NCBI GenBank assembly: GCA_032622095.1
Contig: CP136062.1
Location: 137,472,351 to 137,536,350, forward strand
From: Siphonodentalium dalli
Lineage: Eukaryota; Mollusca; Scaphopoda; Gadilida; Siphonodentaliidae
Direction: 5' to 3'
Length of the DNA: 64,000 nt
A program made the translations under genes and the position numbers. Numbering within the stretch: position 1 is the stretch's first letter; every line of letters begins with the position of its first letter. Below the pieces are notes generated by a model that saw nothing but the letters and a program-made list of their open reading frames with translations, had not been told where the DNA came from and did not search any database. Positions 49,108 to 60,506 of the stretch are shown here, in pieces.

Positions 49108-49246
49108 CAGTAAGGGCGCGTACACATGAAGCTGCAAGAAAATATCAGGTACAATTGTACTCTGATATTTTCTTGCTGCAAAGATTAGGCCCGTGAGAAA
49201 GCGGCGGGTTAGTTGACGTTGATTGAGCTCAATATGACTAGTGTTA

Positions 49247-50352
49247 AGGTTGTTCCATACAGGGCGCGAGCGAGCGATTATAACGGCCGTTTTCTAACGT
49301 CCGTAGCAGTTCAAAGCGCGCGATTTTTATGTTCACACCGCAAGCGACCGACTCGCTGACCACGAGGCGATTAGAGCAGTGATTTTATGCTTCGTCGAAT
49401 TGTCGCTTTGTTGCAAACCAGCGAGATAATTGGACGGCTTTCAAATAGGTGTTTACACGACCGTTATTTTTCTATTTGATGACGGCACACTGATTTGTCG
49501 CCGCGATAATGGAGGACTTTAGCGAGAGGCTAATAATCGAAGTACAACGCATGTGTGTCTTATGGCACATGTGTGTCTGTATGACTGTGTATGTATGTAT
49601 GCATGTATGCCATGTGTGGCTGTATGACTGTATGTATCAATGACCAAATAATTAAACCATTTATTTTTGTTATTTTTCGTGACTGAAATTCCACCTTAGA
49701 TTACTATATTCAGTTTATTCCTTGTAAAGAACTAAAATCATGGACCGTATAATCTGCTCCATTGGCTGGTGAATTATATTTTGGTATAATCAGGGAAAAA
49801 TGATGAAGAATATAACGAGGCTAGTTCATTCCAAAAGACGTTGTGGTAAACATGAGACAATGTATTCATCAACTAATAATAATATAAATCTCCATTTGCC
49901 ATGCATACTATATATATATATACCCACAGTTCGGAATACTGAACTTTACATTCTTGTCTACGATATATATGTGTAAGAATTTACACATCATGTGTAAGGC
50001 ATAGGTCTTGATTTTATGCACACCACTGTGTATACATGTGTATAAATTGACCCATGTATTGTGTAAAATATGTTTAAGATAAAACATGAATAATGGTTGT
50101 GTAGCAGGGCTACACGTTGTTTGGAGAAACCCTACAAATTAGTCATAAGTGTGTGGGGTGGGGGTATCCCCTATGTAGCCACCTGACTCCCCTGCAATTA
50201 GCGTACACACAGAATAATAACCTGACTATCGCGCGCGACGAAGCGTTTCAGTCGCTTGCGGTGTGGACATAAAAATCGCGCGCTTTGAACTGCTACGGAC
50301 GTTAGAAAACGGCCGTTACAATCGCTCGCTCGCGCCCGGTGTGGAACAACCT
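49247..50352. mobile_element. PIF/Harbinger-type MITE
   Basis: A 1,106-bp element with about 104-bp TIRs (AGGTTGTTCCAYACMGGGCG then CGAGCGAGCGA) and a TTA duplication at 49,244-49,246 and 50,353-50,355. The uninterrupted site is seen at 11,475-11,490. TTA targets fit PIF/Harbinger. No transposase or MYB-like ORF. Confidence 0.75.
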
Positions 50353-50419
50353 TTAGTCGTGTTTGTTGAAGTGAATTACTGCGGACAAACAACCTATAGT
50401 ACATATCGAATATTCATAG

Positions 50420-51358
50420 AGTTATAAAGTGTTATGGAAAATTTAAAATGCCACCTATTTTAACGAGAAGGGAACGCGCCCTCGTCGTTGGAGTAGGGAT
50501 GTGTGTTCAGGGACGCGATGAACTCTGATGTATGTTCTCATTACTTGATATTCCAACCAGTGTAACTAGTTGCACATCTTCCTACTTTTGGTCAAAATGT
50601 TAGTTTGGTTCACCTATGCATACCCTCTATGCATACAGCCCAAATTAAAGTAAAACAACTAAATCAAGGCATGCATGTGAGGTACCAAATTATAAAGCAT
50701 TCCCATATACGCAGAGCTAGGCTTTCCGTTCGGGGGTGTCCACCTTGGGAAATTCTGACTGCACCCTCCCCCTTGAATCAGAATCAGACCAAACACAAGT
50801 TTTCCATAATTCCATTTGCACCCCCTTGCACCTCAGTGCTCTTAGGCCTAATATTAGACCACGGGGGAGGGACCAGGACACAAGCTTTCAAAGTGTTGGA
50901 AATTTCCAACCTGTCACCCCCCTGAGTTTGGTTGGAAAGTTTCCAACTGATGACCATTTCAGACCAAAAAATTTACCAAAAATAGGAAAATATGCAAATA
51001 TTGGTCCAAAAACAATTAATTCCCCCAAGAAATGTTTTGAAAATCAAACTACAAGAACATTTTCAACCTATTGTTGGTGTGAAATTTCCAACTAATGTTG
51101 GCAGGTATGAAATGTCCAACTGTTGAAAATATTGACCAAAGTTGGGGACACACCCAAGCCCCCCCCCCCCTGTCGCCACGTCTCTGTACACACGTATATA
51201 CATGTATATATAATACATCAGCGGTTCTGACAACCAATATAAAAGGAAATACGTAGTATGTTGAAACAGACGATACTATTGATGGATCATAACTCGAGTG
51301 CTTGAATTGTTATGATCATATCCCTGCGAGATTAGTTAACGGATACCGATGGCCCAGA
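50420..51358. repeat. R1 interior and GGAAATTTCC-type repeat
   Basis: 50,865-51,190 is the inverted copy of 32,100-32,420 (CAGTTGGAAACTTTCC-type words, GTGGCGACAGGGGGGG end). The remainder is R1 sequence shared with 21.5 kb. CCCAGA at 51,353-51,358 is the left target duplication of the following palindrome. Confidence 0.6.
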
Positions 51359-51448
51359 AGTAGTACGTGAGGCTCGTTAGACCCACATCTAAAAATAGAT
51401 TTTTTGGGGTTAAAATTGTTTGTACTAAAATATTCCCACAAAAAAAAA

Positions 51449-51563
51449 CTTCCAAAACTTCAAAAATTTCAAAAATTTCAAAAATTTCAAAAACTTCAAA
51501 AATTTCAAAAATTTCAAAAACTTCAAAAGCTTCAAAAATTTCAAAAAACTTCAAAAATTTCAA
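51449..51563. repeat. (TTTCAAAAA)n minisatellite, left arm
   Basis: About a dozen 9-bp units of TTCAAAAAT/TTCAAAAAC, some 90 bp inside the left terminus. Phe/Glu/Ile-rich frames across it are repeat artefacts. Confidence 0.85.
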
Positions 51564-52289
51564 TATAATGAAGATGACGAGCAACCAATTTTCGACTGGC
51601 CTGAGGCATTACGTTATGAAATGAATAACGACAGCGGATCAGAATGTGATCATACACGCAATAATAGAAGTTACTTTGATGTTGTTGTTATGAATAGAAT
51701 TTTATCAACCTTACGTATTAACAGTTTATTGAGTTATGCATACATATAGTACGTCACTTGGACATTTTATCAGTTTATCACGTGATCACTAAATGTGCCA
51801 ATCGGGTATCCACCGATGCCTGCAATGTATTATTTATAATAATTGGACTCATTGATCTCACGTAAATAATACTCTTAGTTGTTCCAATAAAATAGTTATC
51901 AAATTCGATCACCAATAGATTTGACTGTGGAATATAATGACCTTTAACTTATTTATCGATCTAAAGGGACACTCATTATGAATGAATGTTAACAATACAA
52001 GCGCACGAATGAAGAGCGTTGAACATATACGAAATTACTACACGAATGAATTGAACCTTGAAATTTATATTTCACATCTTACCAACAACAGCTACAGACA
52101 TAGTCATAGTGTTATACTGTCTTGCATGTACACACGCTATGACATCATTAAAGGCGGACAATCCACTCACGGTGTGACAACAGATACAGACATAGGCATA
52201 GTGTTATACAGTCTTCTATGTACCCACATTAAATGTGACACCATTAAAGTACATTGGATGTTAGGTCTATGACTCTTGAGTATGCACCA

Positions 52290-52745
52290 ATCAATGAGCA
52301 AATGAGCAAACAAAAATGAGCAAATGAGCAAAAAAATTAGCAAATGAGCAAGAAAATGAGCAAATGAGCAAGAAAATGAGCAATAAAAATGAGCAAATGA
52401 GCAAGAAAATGAGCAAATGAGCAAGAAAATGAGCAAATGAGCAATAAAAATGAGCAAATGAGCAAAAATATGAGCAAATGAGCCAAAAAATGAGCAAATG
52501 AGCAATAAAATGAGCAAAATGAGCAAGAAAATGAGCAAGAAAATGAGCAAATGAGCAAGAAAATGAGCAAATGAGCAAGAAAATTAGCAAATAAGCAATA
52601 AAAATGAGCAAATGAGCAAATAAATGAGCAAATGAGCAAAAAAATGAGCAAATGAGCAAAAAAAATGAGCAAATGAGCAAGAAAATGAGCAAGAAAATGA
52701 GCAATATAAATGAGCAAATGAGCAAGAGGTGAGCAAGTGAGCAAG
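52290..52745. repeat. (GAGCAAAT)n minisatellite, left arm
   Basis: About 455 bp of ATGAGCAA / AAATGAGCAAGA units. Long open frames on the minus strand (repeating Leu-Ile-Cys-Ser-Phe) are produced by the repeat. Confidence 0.9.
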
Positions 52746-53099
52746 TGATCATGTCGATAATAAAAAGCAGCATTTTATAGATCGAAAAGAAATTTTGTCA
52801 GAATATTGTCATCAACTCAATCAAGATCTCAACGAAACGCATTATTGACATCGATAACTATCATGGTGCATTGGCATTCATGGCCAGACAAATACAATAC
52901 AACCTACCTATCCAAATGTCAATGCAATTATGAGTGATTTCAATATGAGCACTCTATTATATAGATATGTGTAACCTGGTGACATGATGAAATCGATTGT
53001 GATACAAAGCTAAAGTACCGCCCCATAGGGCAGATACATAGCTAAAGTACCGCTCATAGAGCAGAAGCTAAAATACCGCTCTAACGTTGTCTGAATCTA

Positions 53100-53230
53100 C
53101 AGCCCCTTCATTATTATATCCGTGTTTGGTCAGTTTGACCATTTTCTTCATGATCATGGTATGTATGGGTGATGTTTTCATTCGATGCTGGTATTCTATT
53201 AATCGTTCGTAACTTTTGAGAAAGAGGAAC
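53100..53230 (-). pseudogene. Partial second zinc-finger gene copy, left arm
   Basis: Encodes only the C-terminal helical part of the 211-aa protein found at 55,150-55,785 (LKSYERLIEYQHRMKT...MKKMVKLTKHGYNNE), preceded by a (CAA/GTT)n microsatellite (53,227-53,262) instead of the finger and acidic region. No start or finger remains. Confidence 0.7.
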
Positions 53231-53439
53231 AACAACAATAACAACAACAACAACAACAACAACCGCCGCCGTAGCGTGACGAGCAAAATGTGATGTTTAC
53301 ACACTTAAGCTCTGGATAAACAATACATATCGCATCTGCAGCAGTCTACTTCATTGTGAATTAAGTCACTCTGGGTTAGTTGACTACATGCATGCACACA
53401 CAACACAGCCGAGGGTTATTGTAATTTAATAAAAATGTC

Positions 53440-54060
53440 ACACCGAGGTACGCCATCTTGATTGCTTTCAAAAATAGTGCAACTTACCTGTTGGTAATTA
53501 CTCATACGAATGAAGAGCGTTTAACTGATACGAAATTACTACACGAATGAACTGAATCTTGACATTTATATTTCACATCTTTCTTAAATGTTCCAACACA
53601 TACAGACATAGACATAGTGTTATACAGTCTTATATGTACACACGCTACGACACCATTAAAGGTGGACAATACACTCACGATGTGACAACATATACAGACA
53701 TAGGCATAGTGTTATACAGTATTCTATGTACCAACGCTATGACATAATTAAAGGGGGGTAATGCACGCACGGTGTGGAATGTTAAAGTGACACGAGGTAA
53801 GGGACGTAATGTAATATTGGTGTGTGAATATTAAAGGAGCACAATGCGCTCTAAAGGGACACACGGCACTCATTATGAATGAATGTTAAAGAAACACAAT
53901 ACACACGCAGTGGGTTAAAGTTAAAAAGACACAGAACAATATTTAAACTTAAAATTTTAGGGCTCTTAATGTACCATTTATGTATCGTTTCTCGCTCTAC
54001 AATCTCCCATCCCCACTTATAGATATATAACGAAGACGAGAATAACATGTTGATGTTTTC
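53440..54060. repeat. Arm subrepeat X2, left arm
   Basis: Direct repeat of 54,480-55,135. Both contain ACGCCATCTTGATTGCTTTC, AATGAAGAGCGTTTAACTGA, two copies of a 100-bp unit (ACAGACATAGACATAGTGTT) and TATAACGAAGACGAGAATAA. Confidence 0.8.
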
Positions 54061-54479
54061 ATGTTTAAGCTCAGGTATGACTCAAATTGTATCAATGGTA
54101 CATATATGTGCATCTTATCACGTGGCGATCAAAATGTGATGTTTACACACTTAAGCTCTGAATAAACTATACATATCGCATCTGAATGAATTTCTGGAAT
54201 GTAGGTTAGCCATGCGTTCACAGACACTGGAATACAATAGTCACTGTCTATAGAGAAGTATGACCTTGTACGTAAATAATAAAGCGCGTTATCGAGTCTA
54301 TTCATTCTCAATAATAGATGGTCATTTAGTCAAAACAGTATGGTGTCATTTATCCCCCACATATTGGAGCCACACATTACTTGATGTTCACTTATACAGT
54401 TGTATGTCAATTATCAGTGGAGTGTCAGTGTACTTCATTGTGAATTAAATCACTCTGGGTTATTTGACTATAAACTATA
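54061..54479. other. Inter-repeat spacer of the left arm
   Basis: Partly homologous to 53,270-53,430 (ATGTGATGTTTACACACTTA). No gene. Mirrored at 57,540-57,945. Confidence 0.5.
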
Positions 54480-55135
54480 AACCTGTTACACCACAGCCGA
54501 GGGTTATTGTAATTTAATGAAAATGTCACACCGATGTACGCCATCTTGATTGCTTTCAAAAATAGTGCAACTTACCTGTTGGTAATTACTCATACGAATG
54601 AAGAGCGTTTAACTGATACGAAATTACTACACGAATAAACTGAGTCTTGACATTTATATTTCACATCTTTCTTAAATGTTCCAACACATACAGACATAGA
54701 CATAGTGTTATACAGTCTTATATGTACACACGCTACGACACCATTAAAGGTGGGCGTTACACTCACGATGTGACAACATATACAGACATAGGCATAGTGT
54801 TATACAGTCTTCTATGTACCAACGCTATGACATAATTAAAGGGGGATAATGCACGCACGGTTTGGAATGTTAAAGTGACACGAGGTGAGGGACGTTATGT
54901 AATATTGGTGTGTGAATATTAAAGGAGCACAATGCGCTCTAAAGGGACACAAGACACTCATTATGAATGAATGTTAACAATACACACGCAGTGGGTGAAA
55001 GTTAAAAAGACACAGAACAATATTTAAACTTCAAATTTTAGGGCTCTTAATGTACCATTTATGTATCGGTTCTCGCTCTACAATCCCCCTCCCCACTTAT
55101 AGATATATAACGAAGACGAGAATAACATGTTGATG
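54480..55135. repeat. Arm subrepeat X1, left arm
   Basis: See X2. It lies directly downstream of the zinc-finger gene. Similar 100-bp units recur a third time near the minisatellite (52,080-52,250). Confidence 0.8.
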
Positions 55136-55149
55136 AAGTTTATTGAAAT

Positions 55150-55785
55150 TTAATCATTGTCAGAAGCTTCGACCGTTAGATTTATTTCTAGGAGTTTCTT
55201 GAATTTTCTCATCGCTTCATCCGCAGCCCATTCATTATTATATCCGTGTTTGGTCAGTTTGACCATTTTCTTCATGATAGCGTTATGTATGCGGGATGTT
55301 TTCAATCGATGCTGGTATTCTATCAATCGTCTGTAACTTTTGAGAAAGAGAGAAAACTCTGTGTCGACGCGTTCTAGCTGAGCTTTTCCCTCAGCCTCTT
55401 CTCCCGACACGCCCTCTTCTTCCATCAGTTGATCAAACTTATCAGACAATGCTTTCACATCATCGATGACGCGTTTCATCATACTTTTGAATGTGTCCAT
55501 CTCATTGACGCATCGCGCAGCTTTCTTACGGCCGAATACCGATCTACTACCGGCGACAGTATCATCCTCTGAATCTGAAGAGGACGAAGCGGTTCTAGAT
55601 TCTGATGAAGGTGAACGGGGAATGATATCAGATTCGGACGAATCTAGAACCGTTTCTCGGTCATCTGTATCTTTCCCGAAAAAATCTCCATTCGTTCCTG
55701 ACATAATTCCGTGTTTAATCTGTTTATGTCTTTGTAGATTGTAGTTCGTCGATAAAATATTTCCGCATAAATGGCACCCAGGCAT
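55150..55785 (-). CDS. Small C2H2 zinc-finger protein, intact copy (left arm)
   Basis: A 211-aa single-exon frame. Residues 4-25 form one C2H2 finger (C4, C7, H20, H25; CHLCGNILSTNYNLQRHKQI). About 40-85 is Ser/Asp/Glu-rich (SSESDIIPRSPSSES, DSEDD). 85-92 is basic (GRKKAAR). 95-211 is mostly charged helix (MDTFKSMMKRVIDDVKALSD; LKSYRRLIEYQHRLKTS), possibly a coiled coil for dimerisation. A single finger with an acidic tract suggests a DNA- or RNA-binding regulator or accessory protein; no specific function can be assigned. An AATAAA signal (55,139-55,144) lies just after the stop. The gene points away from the palindrome centre and faces its mirror copy across a 436-bp intergenic region. It is the only reading frame in the element that looks protein-like. 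Confidence 0.7.
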   Translation of the reverse strand: MPGCHLCGNILSTNYNLQRHKQIKHGIMSGTNGDFFGKDTDDRETVLDSSESDIIPRSPSSESRTASSSSDSEDDTVAGSRSVFGRKKAARCVNEMDTFKSMMKRVIDDVKALSDKFDQLMEEEGVSGEEAEGKAQLERVDTEFSLFLKSYRRLIEYQHRLKTSRIHNAIMKKMVKLTKHGYNNEWAADEAMRKFKKLLEINLTVEASDND

Positions 55786-56221
55786 TATCGCGAATTATTG
55801 GAATAACGATCACTCTTATATTAACGAAAAGATCGAAAAAGTTCTGTTAAAAAAAAATGGCGCGCGCGGCCCCTTCCCCTTTTTTGGTTCGGATTTTTTT
55901 TGTATGGGGGATCGTACGTATCAAAAGGAAAAGTGCATTCGAGGAGAGGAGAAAAGAGTAAATGAGCAAGAAAAAAGAGCAAATGATCAAGTGGGGGAGT
56001 GGGACAAAGAGCAAATGAGCAACTGAGCACAGGAGCAAGAGTGGAGAACACCAAAACGACCTTAACGTCATCGTTAGCATGTATGAATATAATGTTATCA
56101 AGCGTACATTTTTTTCCAAAAAAGGGGAAGGGGCCGCGCGCGCGCGCCATTTTTTTTTAACAGAACTTTTTCGATCTTTTCGTTAATATAAGAGTGATCG
56201 TTATTCCAATAATTCGCGATA
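55786..56221. promoter_or_regulatory. Palindrome centre, putative bidirectional promoter
   Basis: 436 bp separate the two divergent start codons. The outer parts (55,786-55,887 and 56,113-56,221) are mirror images and include a GGCCCCTTCCCC/GGGGAAGGGGCC block and CGCGCG. The central 225 bp is single-copy and contains scattered GAGCAAA/GAGCAACTGAGCA words. Promoter function is inferred from the gene layout; no TATA element is asserted. Confidence 0.5.
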
Positions 56222-56846
56222 ATGCCTGGGTGCCATTTATGCGGAAATATTTTATCGACGAACTACAATCTACAAAGACATAAACAGATTAAACACGGAA
56301 TTATGTCAGGAACGAATGGAGATTTTTTCGGGAAAGATACAGATGACCGAGAAACGGTTCTAGATTCGTCCGAATCTGATATCATTCCCCGTTCACCTTC
56401 ATCAGAATCTAGAACCACTTCGTCCTCTTCAGATTCAGAGGATGATACTGTCGCCGGTAGTAGATCGGTATTCGGCCGTAAGAAAGCTGCGCGATGCGTC
56501 AATGAGATGGACACATTCAAAAGTATGACGAAACGCGTCATCGATGATGTGAAAGCATTGTCTGATAAGTTTGATCAACTGATGGAAGAAGAGGGCGTGT
56601 CGGGAGAAGAGGCTGAGGGAAAAGCTCAGCTAGAACGCGTCGACACAGAGTTTTCTCTCTTTCTCAAAAGTTACAGACGATTGATAGAATACCAGCATCG
56701 ATTGAAAACATCCCGCATACATAACGCTATCATGAAGAAAATGGTCAAACTGACCAAACACGGATATGGGCTGCGGATGAAGCGATGAGAAAATTCAAGA
56801 AACTCCTAGAAATAAATCTAACGGTCGAAGCTTCTGACAATGATTA
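56222..56846 (+). pseudogene. C2H2 zinc-finger protein, frameshifted copy (right arm)
   Basis: Mirror copy of 55,150-55,785. The finger (C4, C7, H20, H25), acidic tract and helix are preserved, with two substitutions seen (Ala to Thr near residue 66, Met to Thr near 102). A 10-bp deletion (AATAATGAAT) at 56,767 shifts the frame: the product would stop at codon 188 (56,788) with a five-residue altered tail, losing about 25 residues. The original frame resumes beyond and ends at 56,846. AATAAA at 56,853-56,858. The truncated protein might still be made. Confidence 0.7.
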
Positions 56847-56869
56847 AATTTCAATAAACTTCATCAACA

Positions 56870-57530
56870 TGTTATTCTCGTCTTCGTTATATATCTATAA
56901 GTGGGGAGGGGGATTGTAGAGCGAGAAACGATACATAAATGGTACATTAAGAGCCCTAAAATTTGAAGTTTAAATATTGTTCTGTGTCTTTTTAACTTTC
57001 ACACACTGCGTGTGTATTGTTAACATTCATTCATAATGAGTGTCTTGTGTCCCTTTAGAGCGCATTGTGCTCCTTTAATATTCACACACCAATATTACAT
57101 TACGTCCCTTACCTCGTGTCACTTTAACATTCCAAACCGTGCGTGCATTATCCCCCTTTAATTATGTCATAGCGTTGGTACATAGAAGACTGTATAACAC
57201 TATGCCTATGTCTGTATATGTTGTCACATCGTGAGTGTAACGCCCACCTTTAATGGTGTCGTAGCGTGTGTACATATAAGACTGTATAACACTATGTCTA
57301 TGTCTGTATGTGTTGGAACATTTAAGAAAGATGTGAAATATAAATGTCAAGACTCAGTTTATTCGTGTAGTAATTTCGTATCAGTTAAACGCTCTTCATT
57401 CGTATGAGTAATTACCAACAGGTAAGTTGCACTATTTTTGAAAGCAATCAAGATGGCGTACCTCGGTGTGACATTTTCATTAAATTACAATAACCCTCGG
57501 CTGTGGTGTAACAGGTTTATAGTTTATAGT
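56870..57530. repeat. Arm subrepeat X1, right arm
   Basis: Inverted copy of 54,480-55,135. Confidence 0.8.
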
Positions 57531-57949
57531 CAAATAACCCAGAGTGATTTAATTCACAATGAAGTACACTGACACTCCACTGATAATTGACATACAACTG
57601 TATAAGTGAACATCAAGTAATGTGTGGCTCCAATATGTGGGGGATAAATGACACCATACTGTTTTGACTAAATGACCATCTATTATTGAGAATGAATAGA
57701 CTCGATAACGCGCTTTATTATTTACGTACAAGGTCATACTTCTCTATAGACAGTGACTATTGTATTCCAGTGTCTGTGAACGCATGGCTAACCTACATTC
57801 CAGAAATTCATTCAGATGCGATATGTATAGTTTATTCAGAGCTTAAGTGTGTAAACATCACATTTTGATCGCCACGTGATAAGATGCACATATATGTACC
57901 ATTGATACAATTTGAGTCATACCTGAGCTTAAACATGAAAACATCAACA

Positions 57950-58590
57950 TGTTATTCTCGTCTTCGTTATATATCTATAAGTGGGGATGGGAGATTGTAG
58001 AGCGAGAAACGATACATAAATGGTACATTAAGAGCCCTAAAATTTGAAGTTTAAATATTGTTCTGTGTCTTTTTAACTTTCACCCACTGCGTGTGTATTG
58101 TGTTTCTTTAACATTCATTCATAATGAGTGCCGTGTGTCCCTTTAGAGCGCATTGTGCTCCTTTAATATTCACACACCAATATTACATAACGTCCCTTAC
58201 CTCGTGTCACTTTAACATTCCACACCGTGCGTGCATTACCCCCCTTTAATTATGTCATAGCGTTGGTACATAGAATACTGTATAACACTATGCCTATGTC
58301 TGTATATGTTGTCACATCGTGAGTGTATTGTCCACCTTTAATGGTGTCGTAGCGTGTGTACATATAAGACTGTATAACACTATGTCTATGTCTGTATGTC
58401 TTGGAACATTTAAGAAAGATGTGAAATATAAATGTCAAGACTCAGTTCATTCGTGTAGTAATTTCGTATCAGTTAAACGCTCTTCATTCGTAGGAGTAAT
58501 TACCAACAGGTAAGTTGCACTATTTTTTGAAAGCAATCAAGATGGCGTACCTCGTTGTGACATTTTCATTAAATTACAATAACCCTCGGC
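57950..58590. repeat. Arm subrepeat X2, right arm
   Basis: Inverted copy of 53,440-54,060. Confidence 0.8.
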
Positions 58591-58768
58591 TGTGTTGTGT
58601 GTGCATGCATGTAGTCAACTAACCCAGAGTGACTTAATTCACTATGAAGTAGACTGCTGCAGATGCGATATGTATTGTTTATCCAGAGCTTAAGTGTGTA
58701 AACATCACATTTTGCTCGTCACGCTACGGCGGCGGTTGTTGTTGTTGTTGTTGTTGTTATTGTTGTTG

Positions 58769-58897
58769 TTCCTCTTTCTCAAAAGTTACGAACGATTAAT
58801 AGAATACCAGCATCGAATGAAAACATCACCCATACATAACATGATCATGAAGAAAATGGTCAAACTGACCAAACACGGATATAATAATGAAGGGGCT
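58769..58897 (+). pseudogene. Partial second zinc-finger gene copy, right arm
   Basis: Mirror of 53,100-53,230, preceded by (GTT)n at 58,735-58,771. Same C-terminal helix fragment; one residue differs (His-Asn-Met against His-Thr-Met). Confidence 0.7.
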
Positions 58898-59264
58898 GTA
58901 GATTCAGACAACGTTAGAGCGGTATTTTAGCTTCTGCTCTATGAGCGGTACTTTAGCTATGTATCTGCCCTATGGGGCGGTACTTTAGCTTTGTATCACA
59001 ATCGATTTCATCATGTCACCAGGTTACACATATCTATATAATAGAGTGCTCATATTGAAATCACTCATAATTGCATTGACATTTGGATAGGTAGGTTGTA
59101 TTGTAGACACACGAATTAAATTTGTCTGGCCATGAATGCCAATGCACCATGATAGTTATCGATGTCAATAATGCGTTTCGTTGAGATCTTGATTGAGTTG
59201 ATGACAATATTCTGACAAAATTTCTTTTCGATCTATAAAATGCTGCTTTTTATTATCGACATGA

Positions 59265-59622
59265 TCACTTGCTCACTTGCTCACCTCTTGCTCATTTGCT
59301 CATTTGTATTGCTCATTTTCTTGCTCATTTTGCTCATTTTCTTGCTCATTTGCTCATTTTCTTGCTCATTTTCTTGCTCATTTGCTCATTTTTTTGCTCA
59401 TTTGCTCATTTTTTTGCTCATTTGCTCATTTTTATTGCTCATTTGCTCATTTTCTTGCTCATTTGCTCATTTTCTTGCTCATTTGCTCATTTTCTTGCTC
59501 ATTTGCTCATTTTTATTGCTCATTTGCTCATTTTCTTGCTCATTTGCTCATTTTCTTGCTCATTTGCTCATTTGCTAATTTTTTTGCTCATTTGCTCATT
59601 TTTTTTGCTCATTTGCTCATTG
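59265..59622. repeat. (GAGCAAAT)n minisatellite, right arm
   Basis: Mirror array, about 100 bp shorter than the left one (about 360 against 455 bp). Confidence 0.9.
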
Positions 59623-60337
59623 ATTGGTGCATACTCAAGAGTCATAGACCTAACATCCAATGTACTTTAATGGTGTCATAGCGTGGGTACATAGAAGACT
59701 GTATAACACTATGCCTATGTCTGTATCTGTTGTCACACCGTGAGTGGATTGTCCGCCTTTAATGATGTCATAGCGTGTGTACATGCAAGACAGTATAACA
59801 CTATGATTATGTCTGTAGCTGTTGTTGGTAAGATGTGAAATATAAATTTCAAGGTTCAATTCATTCGTGTAGTAATATATGTTCAACGCTCTTCATTCGT
59901 GCGCTTGTATTGTTAACATTCATTCATAATGAGTGTCCCTTTAGATCGATAAATAAGTTAAAGGTCATTATATTCCACAGTCAAATCTATTGGTGATCGA
60001 ATTTGATAACTATTTTATTGGAACAACTAAGAGTATTATTTACGTGAGATCAATGAGTCCAATTATTATAAATAATACATTGCATGCATCGGTGGATACC
60101 CGATTGGCACATTTAGTGATCACGTGATAAACTGATAAAATGTCCAAGTGACGTACTATATGTATGCATAACTCAATAAACTGTTAATACGTAAGGTTGA
60201 TAAAATTCTATTCATAACAACAACATCAAAGTAACTTCTATTATTGCGTGTATGATCACATTCTGATCCGCTGTCGTTATTCATTCCATAACGTAATGCC
60301 TCAGGCCAGTCGAAAATTGGTTGCTCGTCATCTTCAT

Positions 60338-60506
60338 TATATTGAAATTTTTGAAGTTTTTGGAAATTTTGGAAATTTTGAAAGTTTTTGAAATTTTAAA
60401 AGTTTTTGAAATTTGTGAAATATTTGAAATTTGTGAAATTTTTGAAATTTTTGAAGTTTTTGAAATTTTTGAAGTTTTTGAAATTTTTGAAGTTTTGGAA
60501 GTTTTT
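60338..60506. repeat. (TTTTTGAAA)n minisatellite, right arm
   Basis: Mirror of 51,449-51,563 but about 50 bp longer and with GAAATTTGTGAAAT variants. Confidence 0.85.

Noticed and set aside
51336-51624. Phe-Glu-Ile and Lys-Thr-Ser repeat proteins (also 60,321-60,738)
   Set aside because: Translations of the 9-bp TTTCAAAAA minisatellite on both strands.
52167-52773. Long minus-strand frames rich in Leu, Ile, Cys, Ser and Phe, resembling multi-pass membrane proteins (also 59,240-59,681)
   Set aside because: They are read-throughs of the (GAGCAAAT)n minisatellite in several frames at once.
55466-55744. 92-codon frame opposite the zinc-finger gene (mirror at 56,263-56,541)
   Set aside because: Antisense shadow of the acidic region; the sense frame has a finger motif and polyadenylation signal.
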